A stretch of 64,000 nt of DNA from JAPOXR01 sp965221815 (lineage in GTDB: Bacteria; Pseudomonadota; Alphaproteobacteria; Rhodobacterales; Rhodobacteraceae). The stretch spans positions 1,116,001-1,180,000 of the forward strand of contig OZ244915.1 in the NCBI GenBank assembly GCA_965221815.1, in the 5' to 3' direction. Position 1 is the stretch's first letter, and every line of letters begins with the position of its first letter. Both the position numbers and the translations under genes were made by a program. Positions 53,921 through 63,708 of the stretch are shown in pieces. The notes under the pieces are model-generated. The model did no database searches. It was not told the origin of the DNA and saw nothing but the letters and a program-made list of their open reading frames with translations.

Positions 53921-54598
53921 TCAATAACTTCTTAACAATCCGACAAGGCGGCCTTGCACCGTGATTTCATCGGCACGATACATGCGTGTTTCGTATTCGG
54001 GATTGGCGGCTTCAAGGGCAATTGAACGCCCGCGACAGCGCAACCGTTTCAAGGTCGCTTCCTCACCCCGTATCAGCGCGACGATAATTTCGCCATTGTC
54101 AGCGGTGTCCTGACGGCGAATGACCACTGTGTCGTTATCAAAAATTCCAGCCTCAATCATTGAATCACCAACAACCTTGAGTGCAAAATGTTCACCGATA
54201 CCACTGACCAGATCGGGCGGAACCGCAATGTCACTTTCTTTGGTGCTGATCGCCTCAATAGGCGAACCTGCGGCAATACGCCCCATCAACGGCACCATAG
54301 TATCGCCCATCGCTTCGGCTGCAGGCCAGTCGAATGGCGTTGATATGGCGGGGATATTGGCCGGCGCCTTTGCGGTCACAGTCCCTGTGGGAAATCGGAC
54401 CACTTCGAGCGCGCGTGCACGGTTTTCCAGGCGCTGCAAATAACCGCGTTCCACCAGAGCCGTGATCAGGCGATGAACTCCCGATTTCGATTTCAACTTC
54501 ATTGCCTCTCTCATCTCATCGAAGGAGGGCGCGTAACCATTCGTTCGGGTCTGGTTGTCAATATACTTCAACAAATCAAGTTGGCGTTTGGTCAGCAT
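53921..54598 (-). CDS. lexA: LexA repressor
   Basis: 225 aa from the ATG at 54598 behind AAGGTGG; the reading frame is open further upstream but LexA starts MLTKRQLDLLKYI. N-terminal winged helix, residues 1-70 (SFDEMREAMKLKSKSGVHRL). Self-cleavage site Ala-Gly in GRIAAGSPIEA; catalytic Ser in VVGDSMIEAG and Lys in EATLKRLR. LexA represses the SOS genes and its own gene through the box at 54645-54659. The insert between the domains is longer than in E. coli, as is normal in alphaproteobacteria. Confidence 0.97.
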   Translation of the reverse strand: MLTKRQLDLLKYIDNQTRTNGYAPSFDEMREAMKLKSKSGVHRLITALVERGYLQRLENRARALEVVRFPTGTVTAKAPANIPAISTPFDWPAAEAMGDTMVPLMGRIAAGSPIEAISTKESDIAVPPDLVSGIGEHFALKVVGDSMIEAGIFDNDTVVIRRQDTADNGEIIVALIRGEEATLKRLRCRGRSIALEAANPEYETRMYRADEITVQGRLVGLLRSY

Positions 54599-54644
54599 AT
54601 TTTCCACCTTTCTGCCACTATTGTTTTGTACTTGATAGACAAGT

Positions 54645-54659
54645 GTTCTATAACTGTTC
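54645..54659. promoter_or_regulatory. Alphaproteobacterial SOS (LexA) box
   Basis: GTTCTATAACTGTTC fits GTTC-N7-GTTC exactly, 47 bases before the lexA start. It overlaps the moeA stop codon. This is the binding motif of alphaproteobacterial LexA and fits autoregulation. Confidence 0.88.
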
Positions 54660-55874
54660 ATAATATGTGTCAAGTGGAGATCTGAGGTCAATATATTCGA
54701 CCCAGTCGCCAGCGGCACGGTCGGGGTCGTAGGGTGGGCGGACCACCAAGGCGTCGGCTTGCGCCATCACGCTGACCAGTGAACTGTCCTGTTGTCCGAA
54801 AATCTCGAGCTGCGGATTGCCTGTTCGACGGTGCTGCCAGGCGGCACGCATAAAATGCTCACGCGGCCCATTGGATGTCACCGCGGTGGCCAGCCGCGCC
54901 TTCCTTTTTTGCACAGGATGTTGACCAAGATGCCGCAAGGCACCTATTGCGGGCCAGAGCAGTATCCGGCTGCACACCATCGCCGAGACCGGATTGCCTG
55001 GCAGGCCAACAAGTGGCTGTCCGTTGCGCGATGACGCGGCAAAAACCGGCTTGCCGGGACGCATCGCCACTTTATGAAATGCAAGTTCAAAACCCATCTC
55101 TCTCGCTGCAGGAATAACCAGATCATGATCGCCCACCGATGCGCCGCCCAAAGTGACGATGAGATCAGCTGCGTGTGCCATTTCGAGACAGGTCTGCAGC
55201 GATGACAAATTGTCCTGCGCAATGGGGAGGATATGTGGGATTGCCCCGGCCAGTTTGAGCAATGCGGCCAGGCCAAAAATCGAGGAGGCAATGATGTCGC
55301 TGGCCCCGGATGAATGACCGGGCATGCGGAGTTCATTCCCGGTTGCGATGATGGCAACTTCAGGCCGTCGTATAATGTCGACCGTGGCCACATCCATGGC
55401 CGCGATCAGAGAGATCAGGTCGGCTTTCAGGATCTGATGGGGTGGAATCTCAGCGCCGGCGCAAAAATCAATCCCGGTCGCGCGAATATGAGACGCGCGG
55501 CCCGGCGCACCCGTGATGGTCACCTCGCCATCTTCCATACGGGCATCTTCCTGCACGACGATGCGATCGGCTCCGCTTGGCACAGGCGCACCCGTAAAGA
55601 TCCGCACGGCTTGCCCCGGCCTGACTGTCTGGTTGCAACCGCGTCCGGCAGCTGACTCACCGATAATCTCGAGACACGCATCTTTGACGGCATCTTCGTC
55701 GCGGACAGCAAAACCATCCATCGCCGATACCGCAAAAGGTGGCTGGTTGCGATTGCTGACAATCGGTTTTGCCAGCACGCGACCCACAGCCTCGATCAGA
55801 GGGACCGTTTCGATGTCGTCAATGGGTTTGATGAGACTCAAGAGTCGTTGCAGCGCCTCGTCAGTGGTGATCAC
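54648..55874 (-). CDS. moeA: Molybdopterin molybdenumtransferase MoeA
   Basis: 408 aa from a GTG at 55874 that overlaps the end of moaC by 14 bases. MoeA inserts molybdate into adenylylated molybdopterin. NQPPFAVSAMDGFAVRDED, FTGAPVPSGADRIVVQEDA, TGNELRMPG and the GLPGNPVSAMV loop are all present. The stop lies inside the lexA operator, so readthrough into lexA is likely under LexA influence. Typical length and intact. Confidence 0.96.
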   Translation of the reverse strand: MITTDEALQRLLSLIKPIDDIETVPLIEAVGRVLAKPIVSNRNQPPFAVSAMDGFAVRDEDAVKDACLEIIGESAAGRGCNQTVRPGQAVRIFTGAPVPSGADRIVVQEDARMEDGEVTITGAPGRASHIRATGIDFCAGAEIPPHQILKADLISLIAAMDVATVDIIRRPEVAIIATGNELRMPGHSSGASDIIASSIFGLAALLKLAGAIPHILPIAQDNLSSLQTCLEMAHAADLIVTLGGASVGDHDLVIPAAREMGFELAFHKVAMRPGKPVFAASSRNGQPLVGLPGNPVSAMVCSRILLWPAIGALRHLGQHPVQKRKARLATAVTSNGPREHFMRAAWQHRRTGNPQLEIFGQQDSSLVSVMAQADALVVRPPYDPDRAAGDWVEYIDLRSPLDTYYEQL

Positions 55875-56352
55875 CCGCTTCCCTCACAAAGCGCCCGGAC
55901 TTTCCACCGTCCTTAACAACCAGCCGGATATTCCCGATCTCCATTCCGTGGCCAGCAGACTTGACCATATCGTAGACTGTCAGGGCAGCGATCGAGACCG
56001 CAGTCAGGGCTTCCATTTCAACACCCGTGCGCCCGGTGGTTCGCACGCGCGCTTCAATTTCGACCCGTGGCGGCGAGTCAACAGGGCGAAGAACAACTTC
56101 GACATTCGAAAGGGGCAGGGGGTGACAGAGCGGAATCAGCGATGCGGTCTGTTTGGCCCCCATGATTCCGGCCAATTGCGCGACAGACAGAACATCGCCT
56201 TTTTTTGCCGATTGGAACTTGATGATGTCGAACAGGGCAGAATCCAGCGTAACCTGGCCGCGGGCAATGGCCATACGCTCCGTGATATCCTTGCCCGAGA
56301 CATCAACCATCCGGGCATCACCAGCGTTATCGATGTGAGTCAAACGGCTCAT
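55861..56352 (-). CDS. moaC: Cyclic pyranopterin monophosphate synthase MoaC
   Basis: 163 aa from the ATG at 56352 (MSRLTHID; another ATG lies one codon upstream). MoaC converts the GTP-derived 3',8-cyclo compound to cyclic pyranopterin monophosphate. Motifs LIPLCHPLPLSNVEV, EMEALTAVSIAALTVYDM and KDGGKSGRFVRE are intact. It begins inside the 3' end of trpC (26-base overlap) and ends inside moeA, the conserved trpC-moaC-moeA arrangement of alphaproteobacteria. Confidence 0.96.
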   Translation of the reverse strand: MSRLTHIDNAGDARMVDVSGKDITERMAIARGQVTLDSALFDIIKFQSAKKGDVLSVAQLAGIMGAKQTASLIPLCHPLPLSNVEVVLRPVDSPPRVEIEARVRTTGRTGVEMEALTAVSIAALTVYDMVKSAGHGMEIGNIRLVVKDGGKSGRFVREAGDHH

Positions 56353-57160
56353 CATCTGGCCTTGCACGAAAGGGCGTGTTTAACAGGTTATGCACGGCCA
56401 CTTCGTGATCAGCAGCGCGCATCAGACTTTCGCCAATCAAGAAGCAGCGAACCCCGACGGCAGCGAGATGATTCAAATCATCGCGACACGACAGGCCGGA
56501 CTCGGCGACCACCAGCGATTCAGGTGGCATGAAAGGCAACAGTTCGATCGTCGTTGACAGCGAGACAGAAAAATCTCGTAAATCCCGGTTGTTGACACCA
56601 ATAAGGCGAGATTTCAATGTCTTGGCTCGCGTCAATTCTTCGGCATTGTGAACCTCAACAAGACAATCCATTCCGCATTCAATGGCAGCCTCCTCGATTT
56701 CCCGGGCCATCGAGTCGGAAAGTATCGCCATGATCAGCAGGATGCAATCGGCGCCGGCGATGCGCGACTCCCAGACCTGATAGGGATCGAGCAGGAAGTC
56801 CTTACGCAGGCACGGCAATGGCGTCTCAAGAGCGACCCTGCGTAAATCCTCAAGCGATCCCTGAAAGCTCGGCCCATCGGTCAGGATCGACAGGCAGGTG
56901 GCACCGCCACGCTGGTAAGCGGCGGCGACTTCACGTGGGGCAAAATCCGTGCAAATCACGCCTTTCGATGGACTCGCCTTCTTGATTTCCGCGATCAGTC
57001 CAAAGCCTGTCTCTGTGGCAACGCCGAGAGCTGAATGAAAAGCCTTGGGCGGCGGCGCGTCGGCAACCCTCTCCCGGATGGCACTGAGAGGTCGCGCCGC
57101 CTGGGCTTCTTTGACCTCGTCACGCTTGTAACTGGCGATGCGATCCAGAACGGTGGTCAT
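56327..57160 (-). CDS. trpC: Indole-3-glycerol phosphate synthase
   Basis: 277 aa TIM barrel. It closes the indole ring in tryptophan synthesis. IAEIKKASPSKGVI (catalytic Lys), LRKDFLLDPYQVWESR (second Lys), GVNNRDLRDFSV and VAESGL are intact. Follows trpD by three bases and overlaps moaC. The phosphoribosylanthranilate isomerase (trpF) is not fused and not in the window. Confidence 0.97.
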   Translation of the reverse strand: MTTVLDRIASYKRDEVKEAQAARPLSAIRERVADAPPPKAFHSALGVATETGFGLIAEIKKASPSKGVICTDFAPREVAAAYQRGGATCLSILTDGPSFQGSLEDLRRVALETPLPCLRKDFLLDPYQVWESRIAGADCILLIMAILSDSMAREIEEAAIECGMDCLVEVHNAEELTRAKTLKSRLIGVNNRDLRDFSVSLSTTIELLPFMPPESLVVAESGLSCRDDLNHLAAVGVRCFLIGESLMRAADHEVAVHNLLNTPFRARPDDEPFDSHR

Positions 57161-57163
57161 CGA

Positions 57164-58180
57164 TCAATTGGCCGTGGTGACCTGCACGAGCTGCCTTGCG
57201 CAGGACTTTGCCCGACCGGAATCAATGGCATCACGACATCGTTCAACCCCCAAGGGTAAGGAGTCAACGCCTCCGGCGACGATCAGGGATGCCGCGCCGT
57301 TTAACAGGACCGCATCGCGGTACGCAAACCGTTCGCCGTCCAGCAACCGTTCCAGCGCCGCCAAATTCTCGTTCGGGCTGCCGCCAGCAATCTCTGACAT
57401 GTCATGACGAGTCAATCCAGCATCTTCAGGATCAATGGTGAATTCTGTCAGTTCCTGGTGATGCAGTTCGACCACATCGGTTGTTCCACAAATGGAAACT
57501 TCATCGGACCCGTCTTTTCCGTGAACGAGCCATGCGCGTTTTGTCCCCAGAAGGCCCAGGGTCTCCGCCATGGGGCGAAGCAAGTCACGTGAATAAGCAC
57601 CAGTCAATTGCCGGCGAACGCCGGCGGGATTGGTCAACGGGCCCAGTATATTGAAGATCGTGCGCATTCCGAGTTCCTGTCGCGCCACCATGACATGACG
57701 CATGGCCGGGTGGTGCACCGGAGCCATCATAAAGCCAATGGATGCGGTCCTGAGGGCTTTCTCGGTGATTTCCGGTTCAGCCATGACATTGACCCCAAGC
57801 TGCGACAGGAGATCGGCTGCACCTGATTGCGATGAAATCCCACGATTTCCATGTTTGGCAACGGGAATCCCGGCAGCGGCGACCACGATTGCGGTCGCCG
57901 TCGAGATGTTTAAAGTTCCCTTGCCGTCGCCACCGGTCCCGACCACGTCAATCGCATGATCGGGTGCCTGGACCGGCCTGCATTTCGTGCGCATGACGCG
58001 CGCTGCGGCGGTAATCTCATCGACTGTTTCACCGCGCATACGCAAGGCCACAAGAAAACCAGAGATTTGGGCATCCGTTACTTCGCCGTCCATCATCAGA
58101 TTGAAGGCATCCTCGGCTTCTGTTTTCTGCAGCGGACGCACGCATGCAGCGGCAATATAGGATTGAAAACGATTATGCAT
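57164..58180 (-). CDS. trpD: Anthranilate phosphoribosyltransferase
   Basis: 338 aa. It joins anthranilate and PRPP. PRPP loop VVGTGGDGKGTLNISTAT (residues about 77-95), HGNRGISSQSGAADLL and KDGSDE are intact. The start overlaps the end of trpG by eight bases. Middle gene of trpE-trpG-trpD-trpC. Confidence 0.97.
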   Translation of the reverse strand: MHNRFQSYIAAACVRPLQKTEAEDAFNLMMDGEVTDAQISGFLVALRMRGETVDEITAAARVMRTKCRPVQAPDHAIDVVGTGGDGKGTLNISTATAIVVAAAGIPVAKHGNRGISSQSGAADLLSQLGVNVMAEPEITEKALRTASIGFMMAPVHHPAMRHVMVARQELGMRTIFNILGPLTNPAGVRRQLTGAYSRDLLRPMAETLGLLGTKRAWLVHGKDGSDEVSICGTTDVVELHHQELTEFTIDPEDAGLTRHDMSEIAGGSPNENLAALERLLDGERFAYRDAVLLNGAASLIVAGGVDSLPLGVERCRDAIDSGRAKSCARQLVQVTTAN

Positions 58181-58757
58181 CCCACCCTCTCACTGTCTGC
58201 AGGAACTGGCGGAGAATGGCATGCCCGTCTTTCGTTTCAATACTCTCAGGGTGGAATTGCACACCATAGATGGGCAGCGATTTGTGCTTGATTCCCATGA
58301 TAACGCCGTCGGCTGTCCAGGCGGTCATCTCAAGCTCATCGGGCAGTGAATCCCGGGCAATCGTCAGGGAATGGTAACGAGTCGCTGAAAACGGATTGAG
58401 CAGGTCGGCGAACAGGAAATCATTATTGTGATGAATTTTGGAAATCTTTCCGTGGATAATTTCGTGGCATTGTACGATTTTGCCGCCAAATGCCTGGCCG
58501 ATTGCCTGATGGCCGAGGCAAACACCAAATAGCGGTAGTTGCGCCCGCGCCGCTGATAACACGAGTTCCAGACAGATTCCGGCCTTGTCGGGATCACAAG
58601 GGCCTGGAGACAGGACGATAGCATCGGGATCCATGCGCATTGCCTGTTCACAACTGATGGCATCATTGCGATAGACTTTTGGTTCGGCGCCGAGTTCTCC
58701 AAGATACTGGACGAGGTTAAAAGTGAAACTGTCATAATTGTCGATCAGCAGAATCAT
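58173..58757 (-). CDS. trpG: Anthranilate synthase component II (glutamine amidotransferase)
   Basis: 194 aa class I amidotransferase that delivers ammonia from glutamine to TrpE. The catalytic triad is visible: Cys in GVCLGHQAIGQAFGG, His and Glu in YGVQFHPESIET. LIDNYDSFTFNLVQYL is the usual start. It may also serve as PabA for folate synthesis, as single amidotransferases often do. It starts ten bases after trpE. Confidence 0.95.
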   Translation of the reverse strand: MILLIDNYDSFTFNLVQYLGELGAEPKVYRNDAISCEQAMRMDPDAIVLSPGPCDPDKAGICLELVLSAARAQLPLFGVCLGHQAIGQAFGGKIVQCHEIIHGKISKIHHNNDFLFADLLNPFSATRYHSLTIARDSLPDELEMTAWTADGVIMGIKHKSLPIYGVQFHPESIETKDGHAILRQFLQTVRGWDA

Positions 58758-58767
58758 TGCACGTTTC

Positions 58768-60300
58768 TCAATTCTTCAACCCATCGCCAGTTGATGCGTC
58801 GTATCCGGTGAACATGGCGGCATTTTCTGCGGCGCGTCGCAGGGCCTGGGACTTGTCGACAGTTTCTTTCCATTCCACATCCGGGTCACTGTCGTGCACA
58901 ATTCCGCCACCTGCCTGAATATAAAGATGACGATCCTTGAGAACTGCAGTGCGCAGCGCGATGCACATATCCATGTCGCCATTCGCCGAGAAATATCCAA
59001 CGCCGCCTGCATAAACACCGCGTTTTTCGGGCTCAAGTTCATCAATGATCTCCATCGCGCGCACTTTGGGAGCGCCGGCCACCGTGCCCGCTGGCAGTCC
59101 GGCCAGCAACGCTGAGAGGGCATCCTCGCCCTCAGCCAATTCTCCAGTGACATTGGAAGCAATATGCATGACATGCGAGTAGCGTTCGATCACGAAAGTC
59201 TCGGTCGGGCGAACGGTACCAATTCGACTGACACGCCCGACATCGTTTCTTCCGAGATCCAAGAGCATCAGATGTTCGGCACGTTCTTTCGCGTCTCCCA
59301 GGAGTTCGTCGGCAAGCTGTTTGTCGTCCGCCGGGTCGGCGCCGCGTGGCCTTGTTCCGGCAATCGGGCGCAGGGTAATCTGACGGTCAAAGACGCGGAC
59401 AAGAATTTCTGGACTGGCACCGATGATCTGGAAGTCACCAAAATTGAAGAAGAACATGAAAGGTGATGGATTCGTGCGCCGCAAGGAACGGTAAAGCGCA
59501 AAGGGTGGCAAATCAAATTCCTGTTTCCAGCGCTGGCTCGGCACGACCTGGAAGACGTCGCCGGCGCGAATATAGTGCTTGGCGCGGTCAACGACCTCCC
59601 TGTATGTCTCCCGCGAAAGGTTGGATATCGGATCCCGCAATGCGCGGGGTGTACCCAGATTGCGTTTTTGTGGCTCCTGACGAGATTCAATTTTCTGCAC
59701 GGCATTCAAGACACGTTCACGTGCCTGGTCAAAAGCATCCTGAGCATTGAGACCGCTGTCAGCCCAGGCCGGACTGACCACCGTAACCTCGCTTTTTACG
59801 CCATCGAGAACAGCGATGATTGTGGGTCGAAAAAGTATGGCATCGGGAAGATTCAGGGGATCCGGATTGATTTGCGGCAGATCCTCCACGAGACGGACCA
59901 TGTCGTAGCCAAGATAGCCGAACAGACCGGCTGAACTTGCCGGCAGACCCGTCGGCAGGTCAATACGACTGCGCTTTATGAGGTGTCTGAGAGACGTGAA
60001 GGGGGCATCCGCTTCATCGATCCATCGCGTGAAGCTGGACTCCTGATCACAGCTGATTTGCGCGATGCCGTTCTGACATTTCCAGACCACGTCCGGATCC
60101 ATCCCGATGATGGAATAGCGTCCGCGTATCTCGCCGCCGGTCACCGATTCCAGAATGAAACTATAGTTGGCAGCACCAGTCAGCTTGTGCATCAGCGATA
60201 CCGGGGTATCGAGATCGGCGGCGAGTGGAGCATAAACGACCTGGTTCTGCCCGTCCTGAAACTCTGCCCTAAATTTTGAAAAGGAAGGAAAAATTGCCAT
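58768..60300 (-). CDS. trpE: Anthranilate synthase component I
   Basis: 510 aa. Converts chorismate with ammonia to anthranilate. The feedback site ILESVTGGEIRGRYS is intact near residue 51, which suggests inhibition by tryptophan. The chorismate site is seen in LRPIAGTRPRGA, MLLDLGRNDVGRVS and TVAGAPKVRAMEIIDELEP. In many alphaproteobacteria trpE is fused to trpG or placed elsewhere; here it is separate and heads the trpG-trpD-trpC run. No leader peptide is visible in the 11 bases to ppiD, so it is probably cotranscribed with that gene. Confidence 0.97.
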   Translation of the reverse strand: MAIFPSFSKFRAEFQDGQNQVVYAPLAADLDTPVSLMHKLTGAANYSFILESVTGGEIRGRYSIIGMDPDVVWKCQNGIAQISCDQESSFTRWIDEADAPFTSLRHLIKRSRIDLPTGLPASSAGLFGYLGYDMVRLVEDLPQINPDPLNLPDAILFRPTIIAVLDGVKSEVTVVSPAWADSGLNAQDAFDQARERVLNAVQKIESRQEPQKRNLGTPRALRDPISNLSRETYREVVDRAKHYIRAGDVFQVVPSQRWKQEFDLPPFALYRSLRRTNPSPFMFFFNFGDFQIIGASPEILVRVFDRQITLRPIAGTRPRGADPADDKQLADELLGDAKERAEHLMLLDLGRNDVGRVSRIGTVRPTETFVIERYSHVMHIASNVTGELAEGEDALSALLAGLPAGTVAGAPKVRAMEIIDELEPEKRGVYAGGVGYFSANGDMDMCIALRTAVLKDRHLYIQAGGGIVHDSDPDVEWKETVDKSQALRRAAENAAMFTGYDASTGDGLKN

Positions 60301-60311
60301 AATCGGGATAT

Positions 60312-62165
60312 TCAGGGAAGCTGTGCGTGGATGGCATCAATCACTTCCAACTCGAGTTGCAATCCGGCGTCAAGTCGCACCTGGTTACTGTAGAGGGCGA
60401 TTGTATCTCGGGCGATCGCAGCGGTTAACTGCGTGTTTAATGCATTGAGAGTTTGCACGGCATTCTCGCTTGATTCGTCAAAAGGCGCTTCAGACCGGAC
60501 AGACAGCACGCCCCACTCTCTGCCACGTCCATAGACGGAGATGTCGCCGATATCTGTCGCAAATGCGGTTTCAACAAGCGTTGCTGGTACATCTGGAAAA
60601 AACCCGGTGCGCGTGACGGCCGCCTCAGTCGTGCCGGATAGCGCAAAATCGGCAAACGTGCTTCCCGTCTTCATTGCATCGGCGATTTCGCGCGCCCGCG
60701 CCTCCAGTTTCTCTGCGACAATTTGCGCATTCCATCCGGCAATGACCTCGTTCCGGACCTCGTCGAATGGCTGCAGTTCAGGCTCACTGATTCGATCAAG
60801 ACGCAAGGCAAACAACCCACCTCCTGGAAGCTCGGTCATTTCCGGGAAGTCGTCGGCAGTCGCCGCCAAGGCCGCATTGCGGAAAGCGGCGAAACCGGCA
60901 ATGCCTTCTGTGATATTCTCGTCGAAATCGACCGTTTCCAAACGCAACTCTGTTTCGGACGCCAGTTCCTCAATCGTTGCACCGCCGGCCAGCAGGTCTT
61001 CGTAACCGGAGAGATTGTTGACGATTGCAGATTGTGCATCTTCCAGAGCCAGCTCTCTTGCCAATCCGTCCTTGGCGGTATCAAAAGATGTGAAATGCGC
61101 ACCAAGAATGGCATTGATTTGAAACAAAGCCGGTCCGAGAGTGGATTCGACTGGCCCAACGATTTCAGCCGACTCGCTGGAGAAGATTGCGTCAGCAGCC
61201 GCATCAGTCAAGGTTTCGCGCGTCACGGGTCCGAGAGAGATGTCAGCAAGGACAACGCCCATCTCACTGGCCAGTTCTTCATACGTGATGTCGCTTGTAT
61301 CAAGCCGCTCCTTTGCCGCCTGTGCCTGTTGCAGGTCGGGAAAGACCAGCCGGGAAATATCCCTGCGCTCCGGGCGGGAAAACTCGGTCTGACGCTGGTC
61401 GTAGAGGTCACGAACACGCGACTCGGGGATTGCATCCGTGTCAGCTATCATCTCCGGGTTGATCCATGCGACGGTGAGGTGCCGAATCTCTGGCCGCATG
61501 AATTCAGGTTCGTTGTCGCTATAGTAACGGCGTAAATCTTCCTCAGCCGGTTCGGGAATCTCATTTGCAACGATTTCATCGGGGATCGCTGCCCAGGTGA
61601 TTTCACGGCTTGTGAGATAATAGTCCATCAGATGCGAAACCAGGGGCTCGGAGGGTGGAATGCCCCCACTGACGACCGTTTCGATCAGGGTCCGGGTTTC
61701 AGCCTGACGTATATCCCGGTCGAATTCTGCAGCCGTCAGGCCAAGACGATCAAGTACGAAATTGTAAGAGTCGCGGTTAAACGTCCCGTCATCACCACGA
61801 AATTGCGGCATTGTCGAGAGGACGGCAAAAATGGTCTCGTCGCTGACTGAAATTCCGACATCTGCAGCTTCATTGTCGATTGCCGCCTCGAGAACTAGGG
61901 TTTCAAGGGCCCGTTGGCCAAGTCCTGAACGCACAGCCTGGTTTCCTGTCAAGCGCTGTCCGGTGAGGCGTGCGTAGACATTGATTTCTTCTTGCAACTG
62001 CTGATAGTAGTCATCCACGGTGATTTCTTCGTCGCCGACCGTTCCAATCGTTGAGACTGAATTGGTGAAATTGCCGATACCAAACCCGGCAAGCCCGAGA
62101 ATCAACAGGCCAAGCAGAATCCAAACAAAAATGTTGGCCCCTTTGGCCCGGCGCGATTTTGCCAT
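60312..62165 (-). CDS. ppiD: Peptidyl-prolyl cis-trans isomerase PpiD / SurA-N domain protein
   Basis: 617 aa. A single N-terminal membrane anchor (IFVWILLGLLILGLAGFGIG, residues 13-32) precedes a periplasmic SurA-N-like chaperone part (ITVDDYYQQLQEEINVYARL, LGQRALETLVLEAAIDNEA), a parvulin-like segment around residues 220-350 and a C-terminal chaperone region. PpiD helps outer-membrane and periplasmic proteins fold near the Sec translocon; its parvulin domain is often inactive. In alphaproteobacteria it commonly lies next to the trp genes, as here. Confidence 0.92.
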   Translation of the reverse strand: MAKSRRAKGANIFVWILLGLLILGLAGFGIGNFTNSVSTIGTVGDEEITVDDYYQQLQEEINVYARLTGQRLTGNQAVRSGLGQRALETLVLEAAIDNEAADVGISVSDETIFAVLSTMPQFRGDDGTFNRDSYNFVLDRLGLTAAEFDRDIRQAETRTLIETVVSGGIPPSEPLVSHLMDYYLTSREITWAAIPDEIVANEIPEPAEEDLRRYYSDNEPEFMRPEIRHLTVAWINPEMIADTDAIPESRVRDLYDQRQTEFSRPERRDISRLVFPDLQQAQAAKERLDTSDITYEELASEMGVVLADISLGPVTRETLTDAAADAIFSSESAEIVGPVESTLGPALFQINAILGAHFTSFDTAKDGLARELALEDAQSAIVNNLSGYEDLLAGGATIEELASETELRLETVDFDENITEGIAGFAAFRNAALAATADDFPEMTELPGGGLFALRLDRISEPELQPFDEVRNEVIAGWNAQIVAEKLEARAREIADAMKTGSTFADFALSGTTEAAVTRTGFFPDVPATLVETAFATDIGDISVYGRGREWGVLSVRSEAPFDESSENAVQTLNALNTQLTAAIARDTIALYSNQVRLDAGLQLELEVIDAIHAQLP

Positions 62166-62352
62166 TCAAATCCATCCTGATCATGCAATCCGGCGGAAAT
62201 CTGTCTAGGCATCAGCATCACAAGACGCAAGAGTAATGATGCTGTCCGGATGTCAGTCGTCACGGGATCAGAATGTTGGCAGATCGGTCATGTTATGAAA
62301 CTGGTCGTCGGGGCAGGATACTGCGTTACCAGATACCGCGATGGAATTTCGA

Positions 62353-63429
62353 TCATGCGACGCGTGTCTTGCGCAGTGATAAACCACGGGCACGATCAAA
62401 AAGATGCAGTTTTTTGGGGTTGATTCCCAAACGCAATGTGTCGCCTTGACCCGCTTGTGTCTCACGCGATACCGTTGCGATCATCGCACCGCATTCACTC
62501 TCGATATGGAGATTGATGTCGGCACCGGTTTTCTCCGAGAGTCTGATCCGCCCCGTCAGCGGACCATTGTCTTCAATCATCAGATCGGTGGGTCGCAATC
62601 CGGCAGTAACCGCCGCATTGACCTCAATCTGTTCAGATAAGGGAATGCGCAATCCCGGAGCCACGAAATACAAGCTTCCGGAGTCTCTCTCAATGGCACC
62701 ATCGACGAAATTCATTGATGGCGTCCCGATAAAATCGGCAACGAAACGTGTACGTGGTGAGTCAAACAGATCGTCAGGCAAGCCAACCTGCTCGATCCTC
62801 CCGGCATTCATCAGGACGATCTTGTCCGCCATTGTCATGGCTTCAACCTGGTCGTGTGTCACATAAATTGTGGTCGTGCCGAGGCGGCTGTGCAGTTGAC
62901 GTATTTCAACCCGCATATGGGCTCTCAATTTGGCATCAAGATTGGACAGCGGTTCATCAAACAGAAAGAGTTGGGCATCCCTCACCATCGCCCGTCCCAT
63001 CGCAACACGCTGTCGCTGGCCACCCGACAGCTCACGCGGGTAACGGTCAAGAAATTCTGTAAGATTCAAGATGGATGCCGCGTCTTCCACGCGCTGCCGG
63101 ACCGCGTCTGGGCTCATCTTGCTGATCTGCAGACTGAAGGCGATGTTATCAAAAACCTTCATCGTCGGATAAAGAGCATAATTCTGAAATACCATTGCGA
63201 TATTTCGATCGCGAGGGTGGAGGTCGTTCATACGGAGACCACCGATCAGCAAATCTCCCTTAGTGATCGTTTCAAGCCCGGCAGTCATTCGCAAAAGCGT
63301 GGTTTTGCCGCAGCCCGACGCGCCGAGCAGGACCGCAAATTCTCCCTCTGCGACTGAGAGCGATAGATTCCGGATGACTTCAACGGCACCGAAACTCTTC
63401 GAGAGACCACAATATTCGACGGACGACAT
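62353..63429 (-). CDS. Sugar ABC transporter ATP-binding protein (MalK/UgpC type)
   Basis: 358 aa from the ATG at 63429. Walker A LGASGCGKTT, signature LSGGQRQRVAMGRAMV, Walker B LFLFDEPLSNLDAKLR and YVTHDQVEAMTM are intact, with a C-terminal TOBE regulatory domain. It is a different copy from the ATPase at 18421. Upstream on the same strand lies the end of a sugar-binding protein gene, but no permease genes stand between them, so either they lie beyond the binding protein or this ATPase serves other permeases. Confidence 0.92.
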   Translation of the reverse strand: MSSVEYCGLSKSFGAVEVIRNLSLSVAEGEFAVLLGASGCGKTTLLRMTAGLETITKGDLLIGGLRMNDLHPRDRNIAMVFQNYALYPTMKVFDNIAFSLQISKMSPDAVRQRVEDAASILNLTEFLDRYPRELSGGQRQRVAMGRAMVRDAQLFLFDEPLSNLDAKLRAHMRVEIRQLHSRLGTTTIYVTHDQVEAMTMADKIVLMNAGRIEQVGLPDDLFDSPRTRFVADFIGTPSMNFVDGAIERDSGSLYFVAPGLRIPLSEQIEVNAAVTAGLRPTDLMIEDNGPLTGRIRLSEKTGADINLHIESECGAMIATVSRETQAGQGDTLRLGINPKKLHLFDRARGLSLRKTRVA

Positions 63430-63708
63430 CAAAAAGACCGCTGGTTGATAGTGTGGAAGGTGTCATGCATCAGGATGAAGGCGGCCTTATTTTCAGGCAG
63501 ACCCGCAACCCACCGCGTTGGACGGAGAGACGGCAAAGGCACACGTTACCTATGTCGCTGACCCTGCCGGAGCCAGTCCCGGTGAGCGCATCCCGTGGTA
63601 TTCCATCCGTCATTTTGGACCTCCCGCTTCCAATAACTCGCAGTCAGTTCGGGGGCGCACTGTGAGGGCGCCCCCCTGGAAGCTGACGAATCCGCCAATT
63701 CCCTTCGA

